64,000 nucleotides of DNA from an uncultured Eubacteriales bacterium (GTDB taxonomy: Bacteria > Bacillota_A > Clostridia > Oscillospirales > Oscillospiraceae): positions 24,780 to 88,779 of the forward strand of contig ONPY01000009.1 in the NCBI GenBank assembly GCA_900319835.1, given 5' to 3'. The notes below the pieces were generated by a model. The model ran no database searches, had not been told where the DNA came from, and saw only the letters and a program-made list of their open reading frames with translations. Of the stretch, positions 7,567 to 16,216 are shown one piece after another (positions within the stretch are counted from its first letter, which is position 1; every line of letters starts with the position of its first letter). The position numbers were made by a program, and so were the translations under genes.

Positions 7567-8523
7567 ATGGATTTTACTTCTTTGAAAAGCTTTATCGCCG
7601 TGGCCGAGGAAAAGAGCTTCTCCTCCGCGGCCAAGAACCTCTTTATCTCCCAGCAGACGCTCTCCAAGCAGATCGCCAAGCTGGAGGAGGAGCTGGACAC
7701 CACTCTCTTCATCCGCAGCCGCCCGTTGGGGCTGACGCCGGACGGGGGCAATCTGCTGCAGGTCGCCCGGGAGATCCTGGCCCTGAAGCAGCAGTTTGAA
7801 GAGAGCTCGAGCAAGAGCTTCAGCGGCACCCACTATATCCACCTGGGCATCGAGCACACCATCGCGCGGGCGATCCTGCCCCATGTGCTGCCCCGCTTTC
7901 TCAACGAGCACCCGGACACCTATCTGAAGCTGAGCGAGGAGTCCCCGGACGTGATGCAGAAATCCATCTCCTACGACGGGGTGGACCTGGTCATCGGCTC
8001 GCTCGGCAGCGTGCCGGAGAAGTTTGAGGCCGTCCCACTCTGCCGCAAGGAGCACCTGCTGGTGGTGCCCAAGGAGATCATGGCCAGACTCGCCGGGGAC
8101 AGGCTGGAGGAATTGAAGGAGAAGTTTGCCGAGAGCGCGGATCTGAGCTTTTTTGAGTCCGCCCCCTTCATCAAGATCCCGCGCCAGTCCTCCGGCGGCC
8201 GGGCGCTGAGCGGTTATCTCAAATACTACGACATCGGCCCCCGCTTCGTCTGTGAGCTGACCAACATCGAAAACGCCTTCCAGCTGGCAAACTCCGGCAT
8301 CGGCGTGTTCATCTACGCCAAGGTCTTCTGGGACATGCTCTCCCCGGAGCTGCAGCGGGACTATCTGAAGAACATCTACATCTTCCCCCTGCCCTGCCTG
8401 CCGGAGACGGAGGACGTCTGCGCCTACTACAACCGCGACGCCGGACTGCACGGCATGACGCAGGAGCTGTTTGAGGCCGTCCGCGCCTTCTTTGAGGATT
8501 ACAAAGCCCGGACAGGGGCATAG
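7567..8523 (+). CDS. LysR family transcriptional regulator
   Basis: A 318-residue protein with an N-terminal winged HTH (MDFTSLKSFIAVAEEKSFSS through SQQTLSKQIAKLEEELDTTL) and a C-terminal periplasmic-binding-like effector domain, the standard LTTR length and layout. The ATG at 7567 has GGAGG at 7552-7556. An upstream in-frame extension has no ribosome binding site. It is divergent from the TAXI-TRAP transporter, with a T-N11-A box between them, so it probably senses the transported compound. A strong bidirectional terminator follows. Confidence 0.9.
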   Translation: MDFTSLKSFIAVAEEKSFSSAAKNLFISQQTLSKQIAKLEEELDTTLFIRSRPLGLTPDGGNLLQVAREILALKQQFEESSSKSFSGTHYIHLGIEHTIARAILPHVLPRFLNEHPDTYLKLSEESPDVMQKSISYDGVDLVIGSLGSVPEKFEAVPLCRKEHLLVVPKEIMARLAGDRLEELKEKFAESADLSFFESAPFIKIPRQSSGGRALSGYLKYYDIGPRFVCELTNIENAFQLANSGIGVFIYAKVFWDMLSPELQRDYLKNIYIFPLPCLPETEDVCAYYNRDAGLHGMTQELFEAVRAFFEDYKARTGA

Positions 8524-8538
8524 GCTCCCGGAAGCGAA

Positions 8539-8572
8539 AAACCGGCCCGGTGTATTCACCGGGCCGGTTTTT
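8539..8572. terminator. Bidirectional intrinsic terminator
   Basis: AAACCGGCCCGGTG and CACCGGGCCGGTTT form a perfect 14-bp stem with loop TATT, flanked by A and T runs. It lies between the converging LysR and GTPase genes and can serve both. Confidence 0.85.
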
Positions 8573-8590
8573 GCCGATATGTCGAAATGA

Positions 8591-9541
8591 TTAATAGAAA
8601 GTGGCGACGGCCTGCTCGGGGGGATCGCAGGGCTCGTGGCTGATGTACGTCAGCACGGGGCCTTTGCGCCCGTAGGCCGCGGAAAAGCGGAAGTTGATCT
8701 TCGCCGTGAGGGTCATCCAGCCCTCATCCTTGACCGTGTCGGCCTTATCCCACTTGCAGACCAGAGCCGCAAACTGGATGTCCTCCACACAGCAGGTCAT
8801 GACGTGGCGGCCGATGACAAAGGTGTTGGCCGGCAGGCGCTTGCGCACCAGGCTCTTGCCCTTGAAGCGGACGGTCTTGCCCTCGTACTTCTTGGGCTCC
8901 TCGCTCATGTCGCGGTACCACTCGGCATAGTCGTCGTCCCCGATCTCGATGATGGGGGCGTTCAGGTCAAAGGGCAGGGGGTCGGCGATATCGTCATAGA
9001 CCACATTGCCGTCCGGCGCCTCATAGGCGATGTCCGCCCGTCTTGAGCAGGCGCGCACCAGCTTGTGGTACTCCATCTTGTCCATGGTGGGCAGGAAGCG
9101 GTTGAAGACCACGAGCTCGCAGCTTTTCAGCTTGTCGTAGACGAGGTTGCGCATGTTGGCGTTGTAGGTCAGGATGGTGCCGGCGTCGGCAAACATGAAC
9201 TCCTGGTAGACCATCCAGCCGTCGGGCATGGCGGAATACAGGGCGTCGAGCAGCCACATGCCGTTGTACTCGATGACCACGCGCTCGGCCCTTGTCTCGC
9301 GGGCAAAGCGCTCCAGGTTCTCCTTCGTCAGCTCGCTCTGGTCTTCCAGCACGCGGATCTTGACGGTGTCGGAGGCAAACTGCTCAGGGGCGTATTCCTC
9401 TTCGCCCTCCTCGCACACCAGCAGCAGGGTCTTCTCCCCGTTGCAGAAGCGCTTGTCCTCGAGGGTCTCCTGGATGAACTTGGTCTTGCCGCCCTCCAGG
9501 AAGCCGGTGAAGAGGTAGACCGGCATATCGCGATTAGCCAA
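8591..9541 (-). CDS. CobW/G3E-type GTPase with YcgQ-like C-terminal domain
   Basis: A 316-residue protein with a P-loop at the N-terminus (GFLEGGKT) and a C-terminal segment (about 215-300: KTVRFKGKSLVRKR, GRHVMTCCVEDIQFAALVCK) resembling the TIGR03943/YcgQ beta-barrel found beside metal permeases. It lacks the CxCC motif of canonical CobW proteins and so is a divergent partner of the upstream GTPase, with which it overlaps by 8 nt. A TTG start at 9541 was chosen because AAGGAG lies 10 nt before it. The in-frame ATG at 9526 has no usable site. Probable role: metal (zinc-type) trafficking together with the neighbour. Confidence 0.78.
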   Translation of the reverse strand: MANRDMPVYLFTGFLEGGKTKFIQETLEDKRFCNGEKTLLLVCEEGEEEYAPEQFASDTVKIRVLEDQSELTKENLERFARETRAERVVIEYNGMWLLDALYSAMPDGWMVYQEFMFADAGTILTYNANMRNLVYDKLKSCELVVFNRFLPTMDKMEYHKLVRACSRRADIAYEAPDGNVVYDDIADPLPFDLNAPIIEIGDDDYAEWYRDMSEEPKKYEGKTVRFKGKSLVRKRLPANTFVIGRHVMTCCVEDIQFAALVCKWDKADTVKDEGWMTLTAKINFRFSAAYGRKGPVLTYISHEPCDPPEQAVATFY

Positions 9542-10658
9542 TGTGGAACAGCTCCTTCAGGGCAGATTCGTTGATGTGGGAACCGATGACGCAGAAGCGG
9601 CCGGTGACGGCGGCGGCGCCGCGGCGCAGGTCGATCTCGCCGGGGACGTAGTCGAAGTAGATCCACTCGCCGTCGCTGGAATCGACAATGCCCTTGGCTC
9701 TCAGCACAGTGCCGAACTTGTCGGCGTCCTCCAGCTGGGAGAGGATACCCCGCAGCTCGTCCTCACTGAACTTCCTCGGGGTCTCCATGCCCCAGCTCGT
9801 GAAGATCTCGTCGGCGTGGTGATGGTGATGGTGGTGCTCGTGCTCGTCGTCATCGTCCTCGTCGTGATGGTGGTGGCACTCGCACTCCGGGTCGTCGCAC
9901 TCCTCGCCGTCCTCGTGGTGGTGATGATGGTGATGGTGCTCGTGCTCATCCTCGTCGTCCTCGTCGTGGTGGTGGTGCTGGCACTCACATTCGGGATCGT
10001 CGCACTCGTCCTCATCATGGTGATGGTGGTGGTGATGCTCGTGCTCCATGGCCTCGAGCTCGGCCTTGAGGCCGTTTTCGTCCATCGCGGCCAGGATCTG
10101 CGCGCCGCTCAGCTGCTCCCAGGGAGTGGTGATGAGACCGGCCTTGTCGTTGAGGGACTTGAGGATCTCGGTGGCCTCCAGGGTCTTCTCAGGCTTGGCG
10201 GTATCGGTGCGGCTCATCACGATGAGGTCGGCATTGGAGACCTGGTCGTTGAAGAACTCGCCGAAGTTGCGCATGTACATCTTGGCCTTGCCCGCGTCCA
10301 CCACGGTGACCATGGCGCCGATGTGGGCGCCCTCCACGCGTTCGACCGCGGCGGCCACGTCGGACAGCTTGCCGACGCCGGACGGCTCGATCAGGATGCG
10401 GTCGGGGGCGTAATCGTTGATGACCTGCTTGAGAGCTTTGGTGAAGTCGCCCACCAGGGTGCAACAGATGCAGCCGGAGTTCATCTCGGTGATCTGCACG
10501 CCGGCGTCCTGCAGGAAGCCGCCGTCGATGGCGATCTCGCCGAACTCGTTCTCAATGAGCACCAGCTTCTCGTTCTGGTAGCCCTCCGCAATCAGCTTGC
10601 GGATGAGCGTGGTCTTTCCGGCGCCGAGGAAGCCGGAGAAAATGTCTATTCTCGTCAT
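9534..10658 (-). CDS. CobW/ZNG1-family metallochaperone GTPase with His/Cys/acidic array
   Basis: A 374-residue G3E GTPase: Walker A GFLGAGKTT, the GCICC metal-binding motif (CxCC) and the base-recognition region SRTD. Between the GTPase core and the C-terminal CobW_C domain lies an insert (roughly residues 205-285) made almost wholly of His, Asp, Glu and Cys. It contains two tandem copies of a unit with the signature CDDPECEC flanked by runs of 6-8 His. Such inserts bind zinc, nickel or cobalt. The family hands metals to client enzymes under limitation. The ATG at 10658 was preferred to one 18 codons upstream because the Walker A lies at the usual place. It is translationally coupled to the second GTPase. 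Confidence 0.88.
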   Translation of the reverse strand: MTRIDIFSGFLGAGKTTLIRKLIAEGYQNEKLVLIENEFGEIAIDGGFLQDAGVQITEMNSGCICCTLVGDFTKALKQVINDYAPDRILIEPSGVGKLSDVAAAVERVEGAHIGAMVTVVDAGKAKMYMRNFGEFFNDQVSNADLIVMSRTDTAKPEKTLEATEILKSLNDKAGLITTPWEQLSGAQILAAMDENGLKAELEAMEHEHHHHHHHDEDECDDPECECQHHHHDEDDEDEHEHHHHHHHHEDGEECDDPECECHHHHDEDDDDEHEHHHHHHHADEIFTSWGMETPRKFSEDELRGILSQLEDADKFGTVLRAKGIVDSSDGEWIYFDYVPGEIDLRRGAAAVTGRFCVIGSHINESALKELFHIG

Positions 10659-10688
10659 GGTTTTTGTGTCTTCCTTCCATGTTTTTTC

Positions 10689-10906
10689 ATCGATTGCGAA
10701 ACGCAGTTTCACAATCGAGGTGCTCGCTCTGATCGCATGCGGCGGCGCGTGACACGCCGCATTTGGTCGGAGCGAGGCCTCGCACAGCTCGGCTCAGGGT
10801 GTGTTTGAAGCGTACCCGCAGGGCAAACTGCAAAGCTGCCTCAAACACATTTTGGATTTCCTTCGGGGAAAAAGCCGGGCTGTCTGCAGCTTTCGCTCAG
10901 ATCGAT
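10689..10906. repeat. Multi-hairpin element between GTPase and nitroreductase genes
   Basis: The outer ends are ATCGATTGCGAAA and TTTCGCTCAGATCGAT (imperfect inverted repeat). Inside are nested pairs: GCTCGCTC with GGAGCGAGGC around a GCGGCG/CGCCGC hairpin, and GTGTTTGAAGC with GCCTCAAACAC. The plan, an outer stem enclosing several hairpins, matches the elements at 5912-6089 and 46847-47122. Confidence 0.6.
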
Positions 10907-11011
10907 CGTTTTACCAATCATGTATTATATCATGCCTGTCAACCGCCTATCCGGGCCAAAAAGCGGGGAAAATGCGAAGAAGGAAAACTTTAACCGATTG
11001 TTCACAAACAA

Positions 11012-11041
11012 CAGGTGGGACAGCAAACGCTGTCCCACCTG
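11012..11041. terminator. Stem-loop downstream of nitroreductase gene
   Basis: CAGGTGGGACAGC and GCTGTCCCACCTG form a perfect 13-bp stem with loop AAAC. The T-runs on either side are weak, but it sits just beyond the stop of the minus-strand nitroreductase gene. Confidence 0.6.
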
Positions 11042-11060
11042 CTTCATTTTCTATTCTCCC

Positions 11061-11552
11061 TTACAGCCGGTGGATGCGCTTCTCGTCGAAGCGGTCCTGC
11101 TGCTGCTTCTGCTCGGCGGGATGGCCCATGGGGAAGACGGCAAAGGCCCGCTGCCCTTCGGGGATCCCCACAATCTCCTCCACCGCTTTCATGCGCTCCT
11201 CCACCGGGGCAATGCCCAGCCATACGCCGCCCAGGCCCTGGGCCGCGGTCTCCAGCCAGAGGTTCTCCATGGCGATGGACATGTCGATCTGGGCGTAGTC
11301 CGGGGCCCAGAGCTTCTCCCGGTAGGCGGAGACGATGGCCACGGGCGCGCCCCTGGTGCAGCCGGCGTAGGGGCTGACGCGGGAGAGCGCCTCCAGCATA
11401 TCGCGGTCCGTCACGATATAGAACTCCCAGGGCTGCTGGTTGCCCGCCGAGGGCGCCTGCATGGCCGCCCGGAGGATCGCAAGCAGCTTCTCCTCCTCCA
11501 CCGGTTCGTCGGTAAATTTCCGGATGCTGACCCGGGTGTAGATCTCATTCAT
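11061..11552 (-). CDS. Nitroreductase family protein
   Basis: A 163-residue FMN-dependent oxidoreductase of the short nitroreductase group. The FMN phosphate-binding RVSIRKFTDEPV at the N-terminus and MQAPSAGNQQPWEFYIV, then GLGGVWLGIAP, are family hallmarks. These enzymes use NAD(P)H to reduce nitroaromatics, quinones or flavins, or act as iodotyrosine-deiodinase-like proteins. The true substrate is unknown. The ATG has GGAGG 7 nt upstream. It is transcribed divergently from the ADA-like gene, with 120 bp between starts, and is monocistronic. Confidence 0.92.
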   Translation of the reverse strand: MNEIYTRVSIRKFTDEPVEEEKLLAILRAAMQAPSAGNQQPWEFYIVTDRDMLEALSRVSPYAGCTRGAPVAIVSAYREKLWAPDYAQIDMSIAMENLWLETAAQGLGGVWLGIAPVEERMKAVEEIVGIPEGQRAFAVFPMGHPAEQKQQQDRFDEKRIHRL

Positions 11553-11672
11553 GGCAGTACCTCCTTTTTCTTTTATTGTATCAGAGAAGGCGTCGCCCGG
11601 CAAGACGCCCACTTGACAAGCCGGACGCCGGATGCCAAAATGAAGAAAAAGCTCTGTTTCGGAGGGGACGAC

Positions 11673-14117
11673 ATGATCGCATTCGGACAGTTTTATCTGG
11701 ATCGGGAGAAGGACATCGCGGTGGAGCTGACCATGGAGGGCGAGCGGCTTTTCCACGTCATCCGCACGCCGAACCACCACACCGGCAACCTCATCACGAA
11801 CCTGGCCCGGCTCTGTTCCCTGGACACCCAAGAGGACGAAAACGGGCTGAAGGTCATCCGCGGGGAGATCCCCTGTTACTACGACGGCGACAACCGGCAG
11901 ATGTACATCCTGCGCCTCGGCAGCACCAAGATCGCCAACATCTACCCCGACGGCCGGGTGGAGCTGAAGGCCTCCATCCCCGCCATCTCCAAGACCCTGA
12001 TGAGCCAGACCAAGGACTACCGGCTGGGACTGGAGAAGACCATCGTGAAGACCTACATCCGCTCCGACTGCAAGTTCCACACCGACCTGCACACCCACAT
12101 GAACGGCATCCTGCCGCCGGACGTGCTCATCGCCCTGGGCATCTGCCACCAGATCCGCTATCCTTATTACTATATCAAGAAGCTGGGGCTGAAATGCACG
12201 CCCGCGCAACTGGAAGCGCTGGAGGCGCGGCGCGTGGAGGCCGAGAGAAAGCTCGGCGATCTCAAGCTCACCGGCAAGCATCGCGAGCGCCGCATCGACG
12301 ACTACACCTTTCTCAACTTTGCCGAGCTGATCCTCGGCAATCCCGAGGGGGCGGCCTGGAATCTGGACCGCATCCGCAACTCTCTGACCATCCCCAAGGA
12401 CGGCCAGGCCGTCTTTGCGGATCTGGAGAAGGTCTATCTCTACCGCTACGTCTTCACCAAGGCGCAGAAGGCGGAGGACCCCTTCAGCGGCATCAGCGTG
12501 GAGGCGCTGCCGGACCGGGAGGTGCGCGCCTACGCCCGGCAGATCCTGCTGGACCGGGCCGATGACCGCTACCGCGCCAACACCCTCTACCAGGATCTGC
12601 TGCTTTGGATCGCGCGGGAATACCGTCGGCACGGCATCTCCTATGTGGAGATCACCGACACCGCGCTTTTGAACCGGCAGGACTTCCCCCGCAGGCTCCG
12701 GGAGATCCACGAGATTCTCCCCACCGTCACGCGGGAGACCGGCGTGCTGCTGCGCTTTCTGGCGGGCATCCGCCGCATCCCGCTGACCATTGTGCGCGAC
12801 GCGGTGACCCCCAACGACTACCTGGCGGAAAACCTCCGCTGCCTGCGCACCATTGCGGCGGACCCCTACGTGGCCGGCTGCGACATCGTGGGCGAGGAGA
12901 TCAACGACATTCTGGAGCTCAAGGCCCTCATCCGCGAGCTGGTGCGTGTGGCGGGAGAAAACCCCGGCTTTGTGCTGCGCATCCACGCCGGCGAGAACGA
13001 CAGCCTGCGCGACAACGTGGCAAACGCCATCCGCTGTGTGGCCGAGGCCCTCGCGCCCGGCCAGCCCTTCCCGCCGCTGCGTCTGGGCCACGGCCTGTAC
13101 ACCTGCGATCTGAACAGTCCCAAGGGGAAAAAGCTGCTGGAGGAAATGCGCCTCTGCGGTGTCACACTGGAGTTCCAGCTCAGCTCCAACGTCCGGCTCA
13201 ACAACCTCAGTTCCCTGGACCGACACCCCCTGCGCCAGTATCTGAATGCCGGGGTCTCCTGTGTGCAGGGCACCGACGGCTGCGCCCTCTACGGCACCAA
13301 CTCCATTGACGAGGAGCTGAGTCTGGAAAAGCTGCTGGGGCTGAGCCACGAGGAGCTCTGCCGTATGCGCCGGGCGGAGGCGGCCATCGAGGAGGAGAGC
13401 CTGCGGATCTTCCGCGAGAAGGAGCAGACCTTTGCCGCGGCCTTCCCCGGCGGGGATCTGGAGCGCTACTACCGGGAGAAGACGGCCCAGGCCGCCCCCG
13501 TGAGCGCCGAGCTCTGGCGCGATTCCCTGAAGCCGGAGGCATCGCAGGCCCTCGCCGGACAGCTGGCCGACCTGCCCGCGGGCTGCTTTCCCATTGTGGT
13601 GGCCGGCGGCAGCTTCAACAACAGCAGCCACCGCACCAGACTCCGCCCGGAGGACCGGGAACTGCTCGAGCGCATTCTGGAAGCCGCCCCGGCCAACGCC
13701 GTCTTTGTGGTGGGGCACACCCTGTGCGGGCAGGAGGGCCTGCTTGTAAAGCTCGCCCGCGGCCGTTTCCCGGTCTTTGCCATTGTGCCGAGCCGGGTCA
13801 GCCCCGCCGAGTGTGCCCGCCTGCGGGAGGCGGAGGTCGGCGTGCTGGTCTCCATCGAGAGCTCCGGCATGGGCCTGTACAAGAGCTTCGCCTACGAGAT
13901 TTTCAAGCGCATGCCCTCGGCGCTGCTGGCCTTTGACGGCAACTCCGCCGCCATGAACCTGATCCAGGAGGCCCGCAACGGCCGGGAGAAATGCAGCATC
14001 TTCCTCAATCCCCGCTCCCGGGGTCTGGCGGTCAAGGCCCGGACGCTGGAGGGCTACATTCACCCGCTGGAGGAGGCGGAGGGGTATCTCAGATCCCTTG
14101 CTGCGGAGCGCGGCTGA
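11673..14117 (+). CDS. Adenosine-deaminase-like hydrolase fused to a Rossmann (SLOG-like) domain
   Basis: An 814-residue protein in three parts. Residues 1-130 are a domain I do not recognise. Residues 131-560 are ADA-like: HTDLHTH (His136, 140, 142), RIHAGEN (about 434-440), LGHG (about 470) and GTDGCALYGTN (about 532), that is, the Zn-binding His pair, the catalytic Glu, the third His and the Asp. From about 635 to the end is a Rossmann-like domain with FPIVVAGGSFNN, VVGHTLCGQEGLLVKLA and SIESSGMGLYKSFAYEIFK, resembling SLOG/LOG nucleotide-ligand domains. Ordinary adenosine deaminases are about 340 residues. The ATG at 11673 follows GGAGGGG by 5 nt. Deamination of an adenine nucleotide or derivative is an inference. 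Confidence 0.7.
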   Translation: MIAFGQFYLDREKDIAVELTMEGERLFHVIRTPNHHTGNLITNLARLCSLDTQEDENGLKVIRGEIPCYYDGDNRQMYILRLGSTKIANIYPDGRVELKASIPAISKTLMSQTKDYRLGLEKTIVKTYIRSDCKFHTDLHTHMNGILPPDVLIALGICHQIRYPYYYIKKLGLKCTPAQLEALEARRVEAERKLGDLKLTGKHRERRIDDYTFLNFAELILGNPEGAAWNLDRIRNSLTIPKDGQAVFADLEKVYLYRYVFTKAQKAEDPFSGISVEALPDREVRAYARQILLDRADDRYRANTLYQDLLLWIAREYRRHGISYVEITDTALLNRQDFPRRLREIHEILPTVTRETGVLLRFLAGIRRIPLTIVRDAVTPNDYLAENLRCLRTIAADPYVAGCDIVGEEINDILELKALIRELVRVAGENPGFVLRIHAGENDSLRDNVANAIRCVAEALAPGQPFPPLRLGHGLYTCDLNSPKGKKLLEEMRLCGVTLEFQLSSNVRLNNLSSLDRHPLRQYLNAGVSCVQGTDGCALYGTNSIDEELSLEKLLGLSHEELCRMRRAEAAIEEESLRIFREKEQTFAAAFPGGDLERYYREKTAQAAPVSAELWRDSLKPEASQALAGQLADLPAGCFPIVVAGGSFNNSSHRTRLRPEDRELLERILEAAPANAVFVVGHTLCGQEGLLVKLARGRFPVFAIVPSRVSPAECARLREAEVGVLVSIESSGMGLYKSFAYEIFKRMPSALLAFDGNSAAMNLIQEARNGREKCSIFLNPRSRGLAVKARTLEGYIHPLEEAEGYLRSLAAERG

Positions 14118-14226
14118 ACCTGCCTGGAGAGGAAGAACACCCATGTCAATGCTGCTTGCTTGCCCTGCCGCCGGCGGCTGCAGTCGGCGATAAAAATTGA
14201 CAGCGACAGAAAGGAAGGCTTCAAAG

Positions 14227-15138
14227 ATGGATAGAGTCATGAAGGTTACCCGAAGACAGTGCCAGCTTGCCCTGATCAGCGCGGTAGTCGTTGTGGTCTG
14301 CGTCTTCATCGGAATTACCATGAATCTGACGACCCTCTATGACGAGAACTTTGATCACATGGGGATCCGCACCTTCTGCATGTTTACCGTCAATTCCAAC
14401 ATCCTGGCGGCGATCGCGGTTTCCATGACCATTCCCTACACGGTCGACGGACTTCGCAAGCACAATTATCATCTGCCGAAGTGGGTCACGGTTTTTACCT
14501 TTGCGGGCGTCACGGCCGTCACGCTCACGTTTCTGATCTCCCTGTTCATCCTCTCGCCGGTCAAGGGCTTCGGGCTGATCTTTTCGGGTTCGCGCTTCTT
14601 CCTGCACGGCGTCTGCCCGATCCTCGCCTTTGTGGCTTTCTGCTTTTTCATGAGCGCGCAGCGCGTGAGCTTTGTCGATCAACTGATTGCCCTGGTCCCG
14701 GTGCTGATCTACGCCGTTTTGTATTATGTCATGGTCGTCGTCATCGGGGAGGAAAACGGGGGCTGGAACGATTTTTACGGCTTTGCCACGCGGCTCCCCC
14801 TGTGGATTCCGGTGACACTGATCATGCCGCTCACCTTCGCGATCTCAAGCCTGATCCGCTTTCTGCACAACCGCTGCTTCCGGCGGCGCACGGAAGAGGA
14901 GGCCGCCTACTTCAAGGAGACCTTCGGGAAAGAGGATATCCGAAAGGCTGTCAGCGCCATGGCCCGGTTGAACGGCAGCACCATGAAAACCGCCGATGTT
15001 CTGATCCCCAGGAGGGTGATCTCCATCATGCTGGAGAACAACGAGGGGGACTGCACGCTGGAAGAGCTTTGCAGGCTGTATCTGGAGGAGTACCTGGAAG
15101 GCTGCAAAGCGCGCGAGCTGCAAAAGATATGGATCTGA
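14227..15138 (+). CDS. Multi-pass membrane protein (Pr6Pr-like), C-terminal soluble tail
   Basis: A 303-residue protein with six predicted helices over residues 10-230, then a soluble tail of about 75 residues. The helical part, with MGIRTFCMFTVNSNIL, a loop with FSGSRFFLHGVCPIL and VMVVVIGEENGGWNDFYGF, resembles the Pr6Pr family of uncharacterised bacterial membrane proteins. The function is unknown. The ATG at 14227 has AAAGGAAGG 8 nt upstream. It follows the ADA-like gene by 109 bp and may share its transcript. A tiny frame (14144-14194, 16 codons after AGAGGAAG) lies in between and is not called a gene. A bidirectional hairpin follows at 15185. Confidence 0.75.
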   Translation: MDRVMKVTRRQCQLALISAVVVVVCVFIGITMNLTTLYDENFDHMGIRTFCMFTVNSNILAAIAVSMTIPYTVDGLRKHNYHLPKWVTVFTFAGVTAVTLTFLISLFILSPVKGFGLIFSGSRFFLHGVCPILAFVAFCFFMSAQRVSFVDQLIALVPVLIYAVLYYVMVVVIGEENGGWNDFYGFATRLPLWIPVTLIMPLTFAISSLIRFLHNRCFRRRTEEEAAYFKETFGKEDIRKAVSAMARLNGSTMKTADVLIPRRVISIMLENNEGDCTLEELCRLYLEEYLEGCKARELQKIWI

Positions 15139-15184
15139 AGCCGCGGCCTTGCACGCTCTGCGATCGGGATTTGGCACAGGCAGC

Positions 15185-15222
15185 AGCAAACCGGACACCC
15201 CGAAAGGGGTGCCCGGTTTGCT
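15185..15222. terminator. Bidirectional hairpin terminator
   Basis: AGCAAACCGG-A-CACCCC pairs with GGGGTG-C-CCGGTTTGCT around a GAAA loop, with one internal mismatch. It separates the converging membrane-protein and Sel1 genes. Confidence 0.7.
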
Positions 15223-15241
15223 GTTACTGCGGATCAACGGA

Positions 15242-16216
15242 TCAGCGGGAATTCAGTTCGTCTGCCCATTTATAGTATTCCGCGGCTTTTTCTTTGTCTT
15301 TCTCCACCCCTCGGCCATAGGAATACATATCTCCGATCTGTTCTACGGTATAAGCGAAGATCTCATCCGTACTGTTTTGGGCCTGCCAGAGCTCAACGGC
15401 TCTGTTGAACAGCTCAAAGGCTTTTTCGTAATCCTTTTGGACGCCGTATCCATAGTTATACGCCTCCCCGAGCTGGAACGTTCCATAAGCGCTGGGGTCC
15501 TCGGCTTCGGCGGATTTTGTATACCATTCAACGGCCTTGGCGTAATCCCGCCTGCCCCTTCCTTCGAAGTCGGAATAAAAATCTCCAAGCGTTGCCATCA
15601 GACCGCTGTCCCCGGTCTCGGCGGCTTTCAGCAGATATTTCTCAGCCTTTTCGTCGTCGTGCAACGTGTACATATACAGGAAGCAGAGGTTTTTCATCGC
15701 CCACGCGCAGCCGGCGTCAGCGGCCTTTTCATACCACTGCGCGGCTTTTTCGTAATCCTGTTTGACTCCGCGCCCCGAACCATACAACACGCCCAGGTTG
15801 CCCATCGCGTCGGGGTTTCCCAGCTCAGCGGCTTTGGTATAATACGCGAAAGCCTTGCCGAAATCCTGCTGTTCTCCCGATGCATAATAATACAGGTTGC
15901 CGAGCGCCAGATAAGCGTAGAAGTCCCCGGCGTCGCCCGCTTTTTCGTACCAGGATGCCGCCGTTTCCATGTCGGCTTCGACGCCGTCGCCGTCCCGATA
16001 CATGTCCCCGAGCTTGACCATCGCCTCCGTGCTGCCGGCCTCGGCCTCGGCGATCAGCTTCTCCAGCGGGCTCAGCGGAACGGCAGGCGTCTCTTTCACA
16101 GCCGCTTCCTCTTTCACCGATTCTCCTGATGTGGCCTGCCCGGAAGAAGCCCCGCAGGCGCAAAGGCTCAGAAGCATCAGCATAGCCAAAAGCAGCGCGC
16201 ATATTCTTTTGCTCAC
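15242..16216 (-). CDS. Sel1-repeat lipoprotein
   Basis: A 324-residue secreted lipoprotein: signal peptide with lipobox LCAC, a Thr/Ser/Glu linker, then about seven Sel1-type helical repeats of 36 residues (for example ALGNLYYYASGEQQDFGKA, LGVLYGSGRGVKQDYEKAAQ, IGDMYSYGRGVEKDKEKAAE). Sel1 repeats form superhelical scaffolds for protein contacts, and the protein is expected on the outer face of the membrane. The start is taken as GTG at 16216 because GGGAG lies 10 nt before it. A TTG three codons upstream is too close to that site. The open frame continues upstream through repeats at 16390-16640, which is not credible coding sequence. Confidence 0.85.
   Translation of the reverse strand: MSKRICALLLAMLMLLSLCACGASSGQATSGESVKEEAAVKETPAVPLSPLEKLIAEAEAGSTEAMVKLGDMYRDGDGVEADMETAASWYEKAGDAGDFYAYLALGNLYYYASGEQQDFGKAFAYYTKAAELGNPDAMGNLGVLYGSGRGVKQDYEKAAQWYEKAADAGCAWAMKNLCFLYMYTLHDDEKAEKYLLKAAETGDSGLMATLGDFYSDFEGRGRRDYAKAVEWYTKSAEAEDPSAYGTFQLGEAYNYGYGVQKDYEKAFELFNRAVELWQAQNSTDEIFAYTVEQIGDMYSYGRGVEKDKEKAAEYYKWADELNSR

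Larger units (their letters stand above)
10659..11060. other. Non-coding region with multi-hairpin element
   Basis: Most of the gap is the palindrome-rich element 10689-10906. The rest is an AT-rich stretch (10907-11005) and the stem-loop at 11012-11041. No credible gene: small open frames here have no ribosome binding site. Confidence 0.55.

Noticed and set aside
9800..10050. GTGGTGATG-type tandem repeats
   Set aside because: They are His/Asp codon runs in the GTPase insert, not a regulatory satellite or CRISPR.
14144..14194. 16-codon frame with a fair ribosome binding site between the ADA-like and membrane-protein genes
   Set aside because: Too short and without recognisable leader-peptide features; could be chance.
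11061..14321. A 1086-codon minus-strand frame running from the nitroreductase gene through the ADA-like gene
   Set aside because: Only its last 163 codons (nitroreductase) are real, with their own start and GGAGG. The rest is antisense to the ADA-like gene.
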